Shown here one piece after another: positions 1 through 8,574 of a stretch of DNA of 18,400 nt. The notes below the pieces were generated by a model. The model had not been told where the DNA came from. It saw only the letters and a list, made by a program, of their open reading frames with translations, and searched no databases. How positions within the stretch are numbered: position 1 is the first letter of the stretch; the number at the start of each line of letters is the position of its first letter. Made by a program: the position numbers and the translations under genes. Origin of the DNA: an uncultured Veillonella sp. (GTDB lineage Bacteria > Bacillota > Negativicutes > Veillonellales > Veillonellaceae); contig NZ_CALLVP010000050.1 of NCBI RefSeq assembly GCF_938010505.1, positions 1-18,400 of the forward strand, written 5' to 3'.

Positions 1-1751
1 ATTAAATCACGTCGATTGGCTTCTATGAGAGCCTCTTTAACAAGGTCATAGTTTTCAATATTTTTAAACTGCATCAAAGCGCGTTGTTTTGCTTTATCTC
101 GCCCCTTTTTAGCAACATATACAGGCTTTCCATCTAGTGGATTAATGCCCGTATAATACATGCAAGTAGAAAGACTACCCGGCGTAGGGATAAAATCCTG
201 TACTTGCTCAGGGTGCATATGGTGATCTCGTAAAAATTCCGCCAATTCAATAGCATCCTCTAACGCACAACCTGGATGAGAGCTCATAAAGTACGGAACT
301 AAATATTGCTTCTTACCAAGCTTTTTATTCGCCTCTTCAAACCAAGACTTAAAGGTTAGAAATTCTTCCTTACCAGCTTTTCCCATCATATTGGTAACCC
401 GTTTAGATACATGTTCTGGGGCTACCTTTAACTGACCACTTACGTGAAACTCACAAAGTTCCCGCACAAAGTCTTTATTGTTATCGGCCAGTACATAGTC
501 ATAGCGCAAACCGGAGCGAACAAATACCTTTTTTACACCTTTAAGCTTACGTAGTTTACGCAGTAAAGCAATATAATCATTGTGATTTGTATTCAAGTTT
601 TCACAAGGCTCTGGAGCCGCACAGGTACGCCCTTTACAAGCACCATAAACAGCCTGTTTATCACAAGCTAGATGGCGGAAATTTGCCGTAGGACCACCTA
701 CATCGTGGATATATCCCTTGAAGTTATCCATGTTAATCATCTTGTGTGCTTCGTCAATCAAAGACTCATGGCTACGATTTTGGATAATACGACCTTGATG
801 ATTCGTGATGGCACAGAAAGAACAACTGCCAAAACAGCCACGTTGGCTTACAAGGCTAAACTGAACTTCGCTTAACGCTGGTACACCACCCTTATCATCG
901 TATTTAGGATGCCACTTTCTGGTATATGGCAAGTTATAGACACCATCCATTTCGTCCTGCGTCAATGGCAAGGCAGGTGTGTTCTGAATGAGATATCTGT
1001 CCCCATGTTTTTGGACTACAATACGACCATAGAACGGATCTTGTTCATCGTATTGAATGCGGAATGCATCGGCAAAGTCCATCTTATCCGCCTTAATAGC
1101 TTCATAGGATGGGCACTCTACATAGTCAATAGTAGGAATTTCCTTTGCCATGTAGCAAATACCGCGTATAGACGGCAAGGACTCTTTAAATCGTCCTTGA
1201 TCTAAGGCATCGGCTAGTTCAATGATTTGAAGCTCTCCCATACCATAGACGAGTACATCTGCCTTGGCATCTACTAAGATGGAGCGACGCACCGTATCTG
1301 ACCAATAGTCATAATGACCAAAGCGACGCAAGGACGCTTCTATACCACCGATGATAAGAGGTACATCACTATAAGCCTCCTTCATACGGTTGGCATATAC
1401 CAAGGTAGCACGATCCGGACGATGCCCTGATTCACCACCGGGAGAATAATCATCTTGACGGCGAATTTTCTTTGCTGCCGTAAATTTATTGAGCATTGAA
1501 TCTAGATTCCCTGCTGTAACTAGGGATGCAAGACGTGGTTTACCTAGTTTCTTGAAAGCCTCTACATCATTCCAATCTGGTTGATCTATAATGCCTACAC
1601 GATAGCCTTTGGATTCCAAGTATCTACCGATAACCGCAGGAGCAAAGGACGGATGGTCCACATAGGCGTCCCCACTGATGAGAACGAAATCTAATTCGGC
1701 CCAACCACGTTCCTTCATATCCGAAGGTTCTGTTACTAAAAATCTATCCAT
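1..1751 (-). CDS. ygiQ: YgiQ family radical SAM protein (UPF0313), 3' end cut off by window edge
   Basis: Translating the minus strand from the ATG at 1749-1751 gives an uninterrupted frame of about 583 codons running off the left edge, so the C-terminus is missing. The N-terminal part contains the VLISGDAYVDHPSF block and a GIIDQPDW block typical of this family (UPF0313). A CFGSCSFC cluster (CxxxCxxC, near residue 300) is the [4Fe-4S]/SAM motif. A further conserved stretch contains HDVGGPTANF and a CKGRTCAAPEPC cysteine cluster. The biochemical role of the family is not established. The start is fixed by an in-frame TAG eight codons upstream with no other ATG, GTG or TTG between. The upstream AAAGG is about 15 bases from the ATG, so the ribosome binding site is poor. 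It lies 39 bp after the RodZ-like gene and is probably cotranscribed with it. Family assignment is firm; function is unknown. Confidence 0.93.
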   Translation of the reverse strand, partial: MDRFLVTEPSDMKERGWAELDFVLISGDAYVDHPSFAPAVIGRYLESKGYRVGIIDQPDWNDVEAFKKLGKPRLASLVTAGNLDSMLNKFTAAKKIRRQDDYSPGGESGHRPDRATLVYANRMKEAYSDVPLIIGGIEASLRRFGHYDYWSDTVRRSILVDAKADVLVYGMGELQIIELADALDQGRFKESLPSIRGICYMAKEIPTIDYVECPSYEAIKADKMDFADAFRIQYDEQDPFYGRIVVQKHGDRYLIQNTPALPLTQDEMDGVYNLPYTRKWHPKYDDKGGVPALSEVQFSLVSQRGCFGSCSFCAITNHQGRIIQNRSHESLIDEAHKMINMDNFKGYIHDVGGPTANFRHLACDKQAVYGACKGRTCAAPEPCENLNTNHNDYIALLRKLRKLKGVKKVFVRSGLRYDYVLADNNKDFVRELCEFHVSGQLKVAPEHVSKRVTNMMGKAGKEEFLTFKSWFEEANKKLGKKQYLVPYFMSSHPGCALEDAIELAEFLRDHHMHPEQVQDFIPTPGSLSTCMYYTGINPLDGKPVYVAKKGRDKAKQRALMQFKNIENYDLVKEALIEANRRDL

Positions 1752-1790
1752 TGACTGTGTAAATGCCTTTCTATCATTCCTAATCAATCA

Positions 1791-2243
1791 TTAGAAAAGG
1801 AATAACCATAGTAAAAATAATGCCATACAAAATAGAATAATCCCCAAAATAATGCGTTCTTGTACAATAGAGCGTTGACGTTTTCGTTGACGCGTTTCTA
1901 AAGACATACGCTTTTTAGATGTTTGGTATTCAACGAACTCACTTTGTACTAAATTAGGAGTCGCTTGAGCCTTCCGTCTCGTAACAGAACGCAAAGAAAA
2001 TGTATCTATGTCCCCTACTTGTCCTTGATATACTTTTACCAAGCGATCCCCATCAAGATCTAAGTAGTTGCCATAGTTTCGAATAAAGCCTTTTACGTAG
2101 ACTTGACCAGGAATGATATCATAGTTGCCATCTTCGATAGCTTCTAAATAGGTTGTTTTAATGTGCAGCACTTGCTCCACATCTTTAAAGGTTAGATTAC
2201 GTCTTACCCGTTCACGTCGTAATTCTTCGCCTAATTCAGCCAT
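1791..2243 (-). CDS. RodZ-like helix-turn-helix membrane protein, short form
   Basis: This 150-residue protein begins with a RodZ/YmfM-type HTH domain (HTH_25, about residues 3-70) containing GEELRRERVRRNLTFKDVE and the PGQVYVKGFIRNYGNYL block. A basic linker (about 100-130, rich in K, R and Q) follows, then one C-terminal transmembrane segment (about 131-150) at whose end the protein stops. Known RodZ proteins are roughly 280-340 residues and carry an extracytoplasmic domain after the membrane helix; that part is absent here. There is no room for a frameshifted remainder, because ygiQ starts 39 bp downstream. The start is supported by AAAGGA seven bases before the ATG. In rods RodZ links MreB to the wall-synthesis machinery at the cytoplasmic membrane. 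Whether this short form does so is unknown. It lies 48 bp after ftsK, probably in the same transcript. I leave the symbol blank because orthology to full RodZ is uncertain. Confidence 0.88.
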   Translation of the reverse strand: MAELGEELRRERVRRNLTFKDVEQVLHIKTTYLEAIEDGNYDIIPGQVYVKGFIRNYGNYLDLDGDRLVKVYQGQVGDIDTFSLRSVTRRKAQATPNLVQSEFVEYQTSKKRMSLETRQRKRQRSIVQERIILGIILFCMALFLLWLFLF

Positions 2244-2291
2244 TTTCGTTCCTTTCTAAATCTACGTAATATTCATATAGTAATTAGCTAA

Positions 2292-5036
2292 TTATTGCTC
2301 ATCATTGGAATCGGAGAAATATCTAGCCTTAGCTTGTTCAGGGCTCATTAAGATTTCTCGAGCCTTACTGCCCATGCTAGGGCCAACGATTTTAAGGTCT
2401 TCCATTGTATCTACAAGACGTGCCGCACGGGTATAACCTATCCGGAAACGACGTTGCAACATAGATACGGAAGCTTGACCAGATTCCATAACGAGATTAA
2501 CAGCTTGCTCTAATAATTCATCGCGGTAAACATCATTAGCATCAGAAGATTCTTTTTCAGCTTCCTTTTCCACATCTTGAGTTACCGTATTATCATATTC
2601 TGGTTCTCGCTGAGCTTTTACAAACTCTACAAGTTTTTCTACCTCATCATCAGAAATAAAGGCCCCTTGTACACGAATAGGTTTATTAGCACCAATCGGA
2701 GCAAATAACATATCACCTTTACCCAATAATTTCTCTGCCCCTGCCATATCAAGAATGGTACGGGAATCAATTTGAGAGCCTACTGCAAAGGAAATACGGC
2801 TCGGCACATTGGCCTTAATAGAACCGGTAATAACGTTAACAGATGGTCGTTGTGTAGCAAGAACCATGTGAATACCTGCAGCACGAGCCATTTGTGCTAA
2901 ACGACTAATAGACTCTTCAATATCATCAGGAGCCGTCATCATAAGATCAGCTAACTCGTCGATAATCAACACGATTAACGGCATAGCAGCCTTAGGATGC
3001 GCTTCATTGTAGCTCTTGATATCGCGTTTACCAGATGCAGCAAACGCCTTATAACGAGCCTCCATTTCACGAACGGCCCAGCGCAATACAGCTGCCGCTT
3101 TTTTCATATCCGTTACAACCGGAGCCATCAAGTGAGGAATTCCGTTATAAATAGACAATTCAACCATCTTAGGGTCGATTAATAATAACTTAACCTCTTC
3201 CGGTTTACGGCTAAAGAGAATACTAGAAATCAATGTATTTACACATACGGATTTACCAGAGCCAGTCGTACCAGCTACGAGCAAGTGAGGCATCTTAGCA
3301 AGATCCGTAATGACAGGTTTACCTGCAATATCCTTACCAAGACCGACAGGAATACCACCACGAGCATCTTTAAAGTCACTACAATCAAGTACATCACGTA
3401 AATGAACGGCCTCTGTCGTTTTATTAGGCACCTCAATACCGATGGCAGACTTGCCTGGAATCGGAGCCTCCATACGGATATGTTGCGCTGCTAAGTTGAG
3501 AGCAATATCATCTGTTAAGTTAACGATACGACTTACTTTTACGCCTGGTGCTGGCTCAATTTCATAACGCGTAACAGTTGGACCTTGTGTAGCATTAACA
3601 ACCTTAGCAGTAATACCAAAGTCACTCAATACATGTTCAAGCATCATCGCATTTTGCGCTACTTCTTCACCATTGTTTTGACTCCCCTTCCCTTTCGCCA
3701 AAATATCTAGACTTGGGAAGTGGTACGGTCTATCATAGGAACGATGAATTTGGCCATCTTTAGATACAGCTACTTGTGCCGTATCTTCTGTAGTACTAAT
3801 AATGGACGGTACTTGTAATCCCATGCCTGCCATTCCGGCCCCAGCACTTACAGAGCTTGCAGCCGCCCCCGTTCCAGGTACAGCAGAAGCGATAGCACCG
3901 TGATTAGTTTCCAATGGACCCATCGTTGTATTTTGATAGGAGAATTCTGGTTCTTCGTCATCAGAATTTTCTACAGTTCCAAACTCATCTGTATACTCTT
4001 CATCTGGTGTATATGCATAATCCTCATCTGGAACATATACATAATCATCACTCGTAGATCTATGCGTACCAGAGAATTGCTCAAAGTCATCAGCTTCATA
4101 AGACTTCACATCACCAGATGCTTCAGAAATAGTAGCCAATTGCTCAGCCGCACGATTACGTGCTTCTATCTCAGCCAATTCCTTCCAAGATGTAGGAGGT
4201 TTCGGTGAATCAACAATTGTTACTGTATCCTCAATAGTTTCAACATCTGTAGCTGAAGCAGAACCAAAGAGATCTCGTTCAGTAGCAATACCCTGTTTTT
4301 CTAATGTATCTAATGCTTGATCTGCAGCATCAGCAAAACGTGTATCTTTTTCCCTGTTATAAGCTTTACGCTGTTCTGCCGCTTCTTTACGCTGTTCATT
4401 CCAGTCATCAAACACTTCTTTTGCAACAGCGACCTTCTCAGCAGCTACCTCCTTAGCTACATCTAGACCAACTTGCGTTTTGTCCGCAGCCTTTTGTAAT
4501 CCACTGCGCAAAGACAAACGTGTCACAAGAAGACCAAAAGCTATGAGTAAGAATACATCAAGAATAATAGCCCCTAAGTTTCCTAATAATGTACGAAGGA
4601 ATGTAGCAATCGCGCCGCCTACGACACCACCTTGATTAGCCAGTTGTGTAGTAATGAGTTCCTGCCCCTCAGGAACTCGCCACAAAGGAACAAGAGCTAA
4701 CAAAAATAGGAAAAACAAGGTCATTACAACGCCTCGTTTTGTAATGGAAATAAATGTATCCTTATATAATAATCTCCAACCTAACCAGAAAACGCATAAA
4801 CAAGGAATGATACCGCCTAGCCCAAAGCCATAACGGAATACACCTGTTAAAATCTGCCCTACAAGGCCGAGTTCAAATCCGAAAAAGCCGAGCAAGGAAA
4901 TCACAGCAAAGGCAATGACAATAAGGCCTTTCACTTCGCTGCGCAAAGAAAAACTTTGAGACTTTGATTGCTGTTTTGTACTTGTTCGCTTACGGCGTGT
5001 GTTGCGTCTTTTGGTGGAAGTATTTTCTTCTGCCAT
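2292..5036 (-). CDS. ftsK: DNA translocase FtsK/SpoIIIE
   Basis: A 914-residue FtsK/SpoIIIE-family septal DNA pump that moves chromosomal DNA through the closing septum and activates dimer resolution. The N-terminus is very basic (residues 6-25). About four transmembrane segments follow between residues 35 and 180, then a long linker (about 185-450) that is charged and coiled-coil-like at first and acidic and Tyr/Pro-rich later. The motor has Walker A GTTGSGKS near residue 590 and Walker B LIIDELADLM near 692. It ends in a winged-helix gamma domain (about 835-905, with QRRFRIGYTRAARLVD), which reads the KOPS/SRS polarity sequences. The reading frame extends four codons upstream to a TTG at 5048. 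I prefer the ATG at 5036, although its spacing of 13 bases from AAGGGG is long; the TTG lies almost on top of that site. It has its own candidate promoter in the gap after rarA and is followed by the RodZ-like gene. Confidence 0.96.
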   Translation of the reverse strand: MAEENTSTKRRNTRRKRTSTKQQSKSQSFSLRSEVKGLIVIAFAVISLLGFFGFELGLVGQILTGVFRYGFGLGGIIPCLCVFWLGWRLLYKDTFISITKRGVVMTLFFLFLLALVPLWRVPEGQELITTQLANQGGVVGGAIATFLRTLLGNLGAIILDVFLLIAFGLLVTRLSLRSGLQKAADKTQVGLDVAKEVAAEKVAVAKEVFDDWNEQRKEAAEQRKAYNREKDTRFADAADQALDTLEKQGIATERDLFGSASATDVETIEDTVTIVDSPKPPTSWKELAEIEARNRAAEQLATISEASGDVKSYEADDFEQFSGTHRSTSDDYVYVPDEDYAYTPDEEYTDEFGTVENSDDEEPEFSYQNTTMGPLETNHGAIASAVPGTGAAASSVSAGAGMAGMGLQVPSIISTTEDTAQVAVSKDGQIHRSYDRPYHFPSLDILAKGKGSQNNGEEVAQNAMMLEHVLSDFGITAKVVNATQGPTVTRYEIEPAPGVKVSRIVNLTDDIALNLAAQHIRMEAPIPGKSAIGIEVPNKTTEAVHLRDVLDCSDFKDARGGIPVGLGKDIAGKPVITDLAKMPHLLVAGTTGSGKSVCVNTLISSILFSRKPEEVKLLLIDPKMVELSIYNGIPHLMAPVVTDMKKAAAVLRWAVREMEARYKAFAASGKRDIKSYNEAHPKAAMPLIVLIIDELADLMMTAPDDIEESISRLAQMARAAGIHMVLATQRPSVNVITGSIKANVPSRISFAVGSQIDSRTILDMAGAEKLLGKGDMLFAPIGANKPIRVQGAFISDDEVEKLVEFVKAQREPEYDNTVTQDVEKEAEKESSDANDVYRDELLEQAVNLVMESGQASVSMLQRRFRIGYTRAARLVDTMEDLKIVGPSMGSKAREILMSPEQAKARYFSDSNDEQ

Positions 5037-5092
5037 AAATCTATACAAACCCCTTACTTATATAACATTACAGTAAATTAACTTATCATTAT

Positions 5093-5101
5093 ATTATAGC
5101 A
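5093..5101 (-). promoter_or_regulatory. Candidate extended -10 promoter for ftsK
   Basis: On the minus strand the sequence reads TGCTATAAT, a perfect TATAAT preceded by the TGn extension of an extended -10 element. The -35 region (TTAACT at 18 bp spacing) is weak, as is common with extended -10 promoters. It lies in the 70 bp gap between rarA and ftsK, about 55 bp before the ftsK ATG. A perfect 10 bp inverted repeat (5075-5084 and 5116-5125) brackets it. Inferred from sequence only. Confidence 0.6.
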
Positions 5102-5118
5102 TATATCGTAATATTAAG

Positions 5119-6420
5119 TTAATTTTTACGACGTTTCTCCCAGTCGTGAAGTAACTGTTCCTCAGTCCCTCTCTTTATGCCCTTATAGTAGGTAGCATCG
5201 ACTAGAGGCGTTGGTAAATACTGCTGTTTTACATACCCATTAGGATAGTTATGAGCATACTTATAAGCTTTCCCATGACCTAATTTACTAGCTCCGCTAT
5301 AGTGACTATCTTTCAAATGATCAGGTACTTGTCCACAATCCTTATGTCGCACATCAGATATAGCAGCATCAATAGCTACATAAGCAGAATTACTTTTAGG
5401 TGCGAGAGCAACATAACACGCAGCTTCGGATAATATAATGCGTGCCTCAGGAAAGCCTACCATATGAGCCGCTTGAGCTGCTGCATTTGCGAGTATGAGA
5501 GCTTGTGGATCCGCAAGACCTACATCCTCTGCTGCACAAATAACAATACGACGAGCAATGAAGTTAGGATCCTCTCCGGCTTCAATCATACGCGCTAAAT
5601 AATGTACTGTTGCTTGTACATCGGAGCCACGCATACTTTTAATAAAAGCTGAAATTGTATCGTAATGACTATCACCTTTTTTATCATATGTATATATGCG
5701 ACGACCTACGACCTTTTCGAGAACCTCAATAGTAATCGTCCCCTCATCGGGAACCATAGCTGCGGCTTGTTCAAGAATATTAAGGGCCATACGTCCATCA
5801 CCATTGACGAAAATCCCCACATCTTCCAAAACTTCATCGGTTACCTGCAGATGACGCTTGCCAAGGCCTACCTCTTCATCAGTAATGGCGCGACGTAAAA
5901 TTTGACCGATAGCCTTTGGAGTAAGTGCTTCTAATGTAATAAGACGCAAACGAGACAAAAGTGGTCTATTAACTTCAAAGAACGGATTCTCTGTAGTAGC
6001 ACCAATAAGGATGATAGTTCCATCCTCTACACAGGGTAACAACACATCTTGTTGGCTTTTATTAAAGCGATGAATTTCATCGAGGAATAGAATTGTTCGT
6101 TGCTGTAAAGAACGAACCCGTTTACGAGCGTCTTCAATGATGGTTCTCAACTCACCAATACCAGCGTTAGTAGCATTCAGGTTTACAAAATGACTATTGC
6201 TCACCTTAGCTATGATTCCGGCTAACGTCGTCTTACCTGTTCCACAAGGCCCATAAAAAAGCATAGATGGTATTGTATCCTTCTCTACCATAACACGCAA
6301 GAATGTCCCCTTCCCTATGGCCTTCTCTTGACCATATAAATGATCCAGTTTAGTAGGACGCATTCGTACAGGAAGTGGCTCGTATGTATTTGTAGGTGTC
6401 ATATCAAATAAACTATCCAT
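5119..6420 (-). CDS. rarA: Replication-associated recombination protein A (AAA+ ATPase, MgsA/RarA)
   Basis: A 433-residue member of the RarA/MgsA/WRNIP1 family, AAA+ ATPases related to clamp-loader subunits that act at stalled replication forks. Visible motifs are Walker A GPCGTGKT at 57-64, Walker B ILFLDE at 110-115 followed by IHRFNKSQQD, and a GATTENPFFEVN sensor-1 block near 140-150. The C-terminal half contains the family blocks SAFIKSMRGSD, RMIEAGEDP, RRIVICAAEDVGLADP and YKYAHNYP. Length is normal for the family. The start is supported by GAGGTG eight bases before the ATG. It follows the 6S RNA, as its homologue does in Bacillus subtilis (yrvN beside bsrA), and seems to have its own promoter. 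No clear terminator follows it, so some read-through into ftsK is possible. Confidence 0.96.
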   Translation of the reverse strand: MDSLFDMTPTNTYEPLPVRMRPTKLDHLYGQEKAIGKGTFLRVMVEKDTIPSMLFYGPCGTGKTTLAGIIAKVSNSHFVNLNATNAGIGELRTIIEDARKRVRSLQQRTILFLDEIHRFNKSQQDVLLPCVEDGTIILIGATTENPFFEVNRPLLSRLRLITLEALTPKAIGQILRRAITDEEVGLGKRHLQVTDEVLEDVGIFVNGDGRMALNILEQAAAMVPDEGTITIEVLEKVVGRRIYTYDKKGDSHYDTISAFIKSMRGSDVQATVHYLARMIEAGEDPNFIARRIVICAAEDVGLADPQALILANAAAQAAHMVGFPEARIILSEAACYVALAPKSNSAYVAIDAAISDVRHKDCGQVPDHLKDSHYSGASKLGHGKAYKYAHNYPNGYVKQQYLPTPLVDATYYKGIKRGTEEQLLHDWEKRRKN

Positions 6421-6451
6421 TCTATCACCTCAATTCGCACCCAGTTTAACT

Positions 6452-6480
6452 ATCGTATTTTAATATCTATAACTATTCAA
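6452..6480 (-). promoter_or_regulatory. Candidate sigma-A promoter for rarA
   Basis: The minus strand shows TTGAAT (6475-6480) and TACGAT (6452-6457) separated by 17 bp. This would start transcription about 30 bp upstream of the rarA ATG, downstream of the 6S RNA end. The match is moderate (four or five of six in each hexamer). Confidence 0.5.
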
Positions 6481-6504
6481 TCAAAAAACAATGTCTTACA
6501 CGCA

Positions 6505-6681
6505 AAAAAGCCCCACCATGCCGTAATGTACCGCGTTTTGATCCTGCAAGGGCAGGTGGGTGTCCTCCTCATCCTGCAATTGTCCCGTAAGGGCGTAACG
6601 TTCAGACGAGAGTCAGACTCCCAAAGTAAATGTGTTGGCTCAAAACTGCGATATCACACGCACATGGCAGGGATATCTTAT
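6505..6681 (-). ncRNA. ssrS: 6S RNA
   Basis: 6S RNA mimics an open promoter and binds the housekeeping RNA polymerase holoenzyme, mainly in stationary phase. The 336 bp gap between aspS and rarA folds as expected. The minus-strand 5' CCCTGCCATG (6672-6663) pairs without mismatch, using two G-U pairs, with 3' CATGGTGGGG (6520-6511). Inside it, CGTG and TATCGC on one side pair with TACG and GCGGTA on the other (6648-6660 with 6522-6534). GTTTTGA then faces TCAAAAC, leading to an internal region containing GCCAACACA and smaller hairpins (GGGAGTC/GACTCTC, CCC-TTAC-GGG). A T-run follows the closing stem at 6505-6510, giving a natural 3' end. The length of about 177 nt fits the family. The location between aspS and rarA matches bsrA in B. 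subtilis. The exact ends and the central fold are inferred. Confidence 0.85.
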
Positions 6682-6687
6682 ACTTAA

Positions 6688-6716
6688 ATAGTATCAGAAA
6701 GATTAGCAATTAACAA
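6688..6716 (-). promoter_or_regulatory. Candidate sigma-A promoter for 6S RNA
   Basis: The minus strand reads TTGTTA (6711-6716), a 17 bp spacer, then TACTAT (6688-6693). The predicted start near 6681 lies eight or nine bases before the closing stem of the 6S RNA. No clear intrinsic terminator separates aspS from this point, so the 6S RNA could also be processed from the upstream operon transcript. Confidence 0.5.
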
Positions 6717-6756
6717 GTCTTGACATTTCGATTTCAATCAATTCTTGCCTATGTTT

Positions 6757-8574
6757 TTACACTAAAGATTGCTCTTGTTCTTCTTCTACATCTGGTTTAA
6801 TATGCAACTCTTTTAATTGCTTAGGTTCTACTTCAGATGGAGCTTGGCTCATGATATCAGAAGCAGATTGAGTTTTAGGAAATGCGATTACGTCGCGGAT
6901 AGATTGACGTTTTGCCATCAACATAACAAGACGATCAAGGCCAAATGCACAGCCTGCATGAGGAGGTGCACCGTATTGGAATGCATCAAGCATGAAGCCG
7001 AATTTAGATCTTGCTTCTTCAATAGACAAACCAATTGCTTTGAATACTTTTTCTTGTACGTCAGCTTGGTAAATACGCAAGGAACCGCCACCGATTTCTA
7101 CGCCATTCAATACCATGTCGTAAGCAATCGCTTTTACACTGCCAGGATCGGATTCTAATTTATCAAGATCCGCATGGCGTGGCATTGTGAACGGATGATG
7201 CATTGCAACATAACGTTTTTCGTCTTCGCTATATTCGAACATAGGGAAATCAGTTACCCATGTAAATGCCAATTTATCTTGGTCAATCATGTTCATACGG
7301 CGTGCCATTTCAAGGCGTAATTCGCCTAATGCACGTGCCACAGTTGCAGGTTTATCAGCAATCATCAATACAAGGTCGCCACCTTTAGCGCCCATTTTTT
7401 CACCAATATTGCGGATTGTATCTTCACCTAAGAACTTCATGATTTGAGACTTGATGGAACCATCTTCATTGAAGCAAGCCCACGCAAGGCCTTTAGCGCC
7501 GTAACGGTTTACATACTCAACAAGGTCATCAAGTTCACGGCGAGGAATGCCAGCGTCACCAGGCACAACGATACCTTTAACTACGCCACCATTGTCGATA
7601 ACAGAGCGGAATACTTTAAATTCTGTATCTTTTACGAGATCAGTTACATCAGTAAACGCCATGTCGAAGCGAAGGTCTGGTTTATCAGAACCGTATTTAT
7701 CCATTGCTTCATCCCATGTAATACGAGGCATTGGCAAGGTGATTTCTTTGCCCATTGTAGTTTTAAATACATGAGCAACCATTTCTTCAAGCATGGAGTA
7801 AATGTCTTCTTCATCTACAAAGGACATTTCCAAGTCGAGCTGAGTAAACTCAGGTTGACGGTCTGCACGCAAATCTTCATCACGGAAGCAACGAGCGATT
7901 TGGAAGTATTTTTCATAACCAGCAACCATCAAGATTTGTTTGAAAATTTGTGGAGATTGTGGCAATGCATAGAATGTACCAGCATTTACACGGGAAGGCA
8001 CTAGATAGTCACGAGCGCCCTCTGGCGTAGATTTAGTAAGCATTGGTGTTTCAATTTCCAAGAAATCGCGGCTATCAAAGAAGTCGCGCATTGCTTTGGT
8101 TACCTTGTGACGTAAAATCAAGTTGCGTTGCATTTCAGGACGGCGTAAGTCAAGGTAACGGTATTTCAAACGAATATTTTCATCTACATCGATATCATCT
8201 TGGATATAGAATGGAGGCGTCTTAGCGGAGTTCAATACGCGCAACTCTTCACAGAACATTTCGTATGCACCTGTAGGAAGGTTAGGATTAATAGCAGATT
8301 CATCACGTTTTGTGATAGTACCACGCACGCAAAGCACATATTCATTACGAACATCCTCTGCTTTGTGGAACGATTCTACGTTATGATCTGGGGACGCTAC
8401 TACTTGTACTACGCCAGAACGATCGCGTAAATCCAAGAAAATCAAACCACCATGGTCACGACGGCGTTCAACCCAACCACATAATACGACCTCTTTACCT
8501 ACCTCTTGTTCAGAGATGGTGCCACAACCGTGCGTACGGTGTAAGCCTTGCATTGTTTCCATTCTAATTGTCAT
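6757..8574 (-). CDS. aspS: Aspartate--tRNA ligase
   Basis: A class II aminoacyl-tRNA synthetase that charges tRNA-Asp with aspartate. The bacterial architecture is complete: an N-terminal OB-fold anticodon-binding domain (CGWVERRRDHGGLIFLDLRDR), motif 2 with FRDEDLRADRQPEFTQLD, the bacterial GAD insertion, and motif 3 with AFGLDRLVMLM near the C-terminus. At up to 605 residues it is about family length. Its first ATG overlaps the hisS stop as ATGA, suggesting translational coupling. The in-frame ATGs at codons 5 (8562) and 8 would give an N-terminus closer to other bacterial AspRS proteins, and the AAAGG directly abuts the first ATG, so a start at 8562 is quite possible. Last gene of the putative recJ operon; the 6S RNA follows. 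Whether it also acts on tRNA-Asn cannot be told here. Confidence 0.97.
   Translation of the reverse strand: MTIRMETMQGLHRTHGCGTISEQEVGKEVVLCGWVERRRDHGGLIFLDLRDRSGVVQVVASPDHNVESFHKAEDVRNEYVLCVRGTITKRDESAINPNLPTGAYEMFCEELRVLNSAKTPPFYIQDDIDVDENIRLKYRYLDLRRPEMQRNLILRHKVTKAMRDFFDSRDFLEIETPMLTKSTPEGARDYLVPSRVNAGTFYALPQSPQIFKQILMVAGYEKYFQIARCFRDEDLRADRQPEFTQLDLEMSFVDEEDIYSMLEEMVAHVFKTTMGKEITLPMPRITWDEAMDKYGSDKPDLRFDMAFTDVTDLVKDTEFKVFRSVIDNGGVVKGIVVPGDAGIPRRELDDLVEYVNRYGAKGLAWACFNEDGSIKSQIMKFLGEDTIRNIGEKMGAKGGDLVLMIADKPATVARALGELRLEMARRMNMIDQDKLAFTWVTDFPMFEYSEDEKRYVAMHHPFTMPRHADLDKLESDPGSVKAIAYDMVLNGVEIGGGSLRIYQADVQEKVFKAIGLSIEEARSKFGFMLDAFQYGAPPHAGCAFGLDRLVMLMAKRQSIRDVIAFPKTQSASDIMSQAPSEVEPKQLKELHIKPDVEEEQEQSLV

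Noticed and set aside
672..1205. Two plus-strand open frames opposite ygiQ
   Set aside because: They are antisense to the continuous YgiQ reading frame, which has clear family motifs; no start signals are seen.
6721..6756. Possible terminator after aspS
   Set aside because: No GC-rich hairpin with a T-run is present; only a weak TTGATTGAAATCGAAA stretch.
7444..8004. 186-codon open frame on the plus strand, opposite aspS
   Set aside because: It lies wholly antisense to a well-conserved gene, has no ribosome binding site or recognisable motif, and its composition is what antisense of this codon usage produces.
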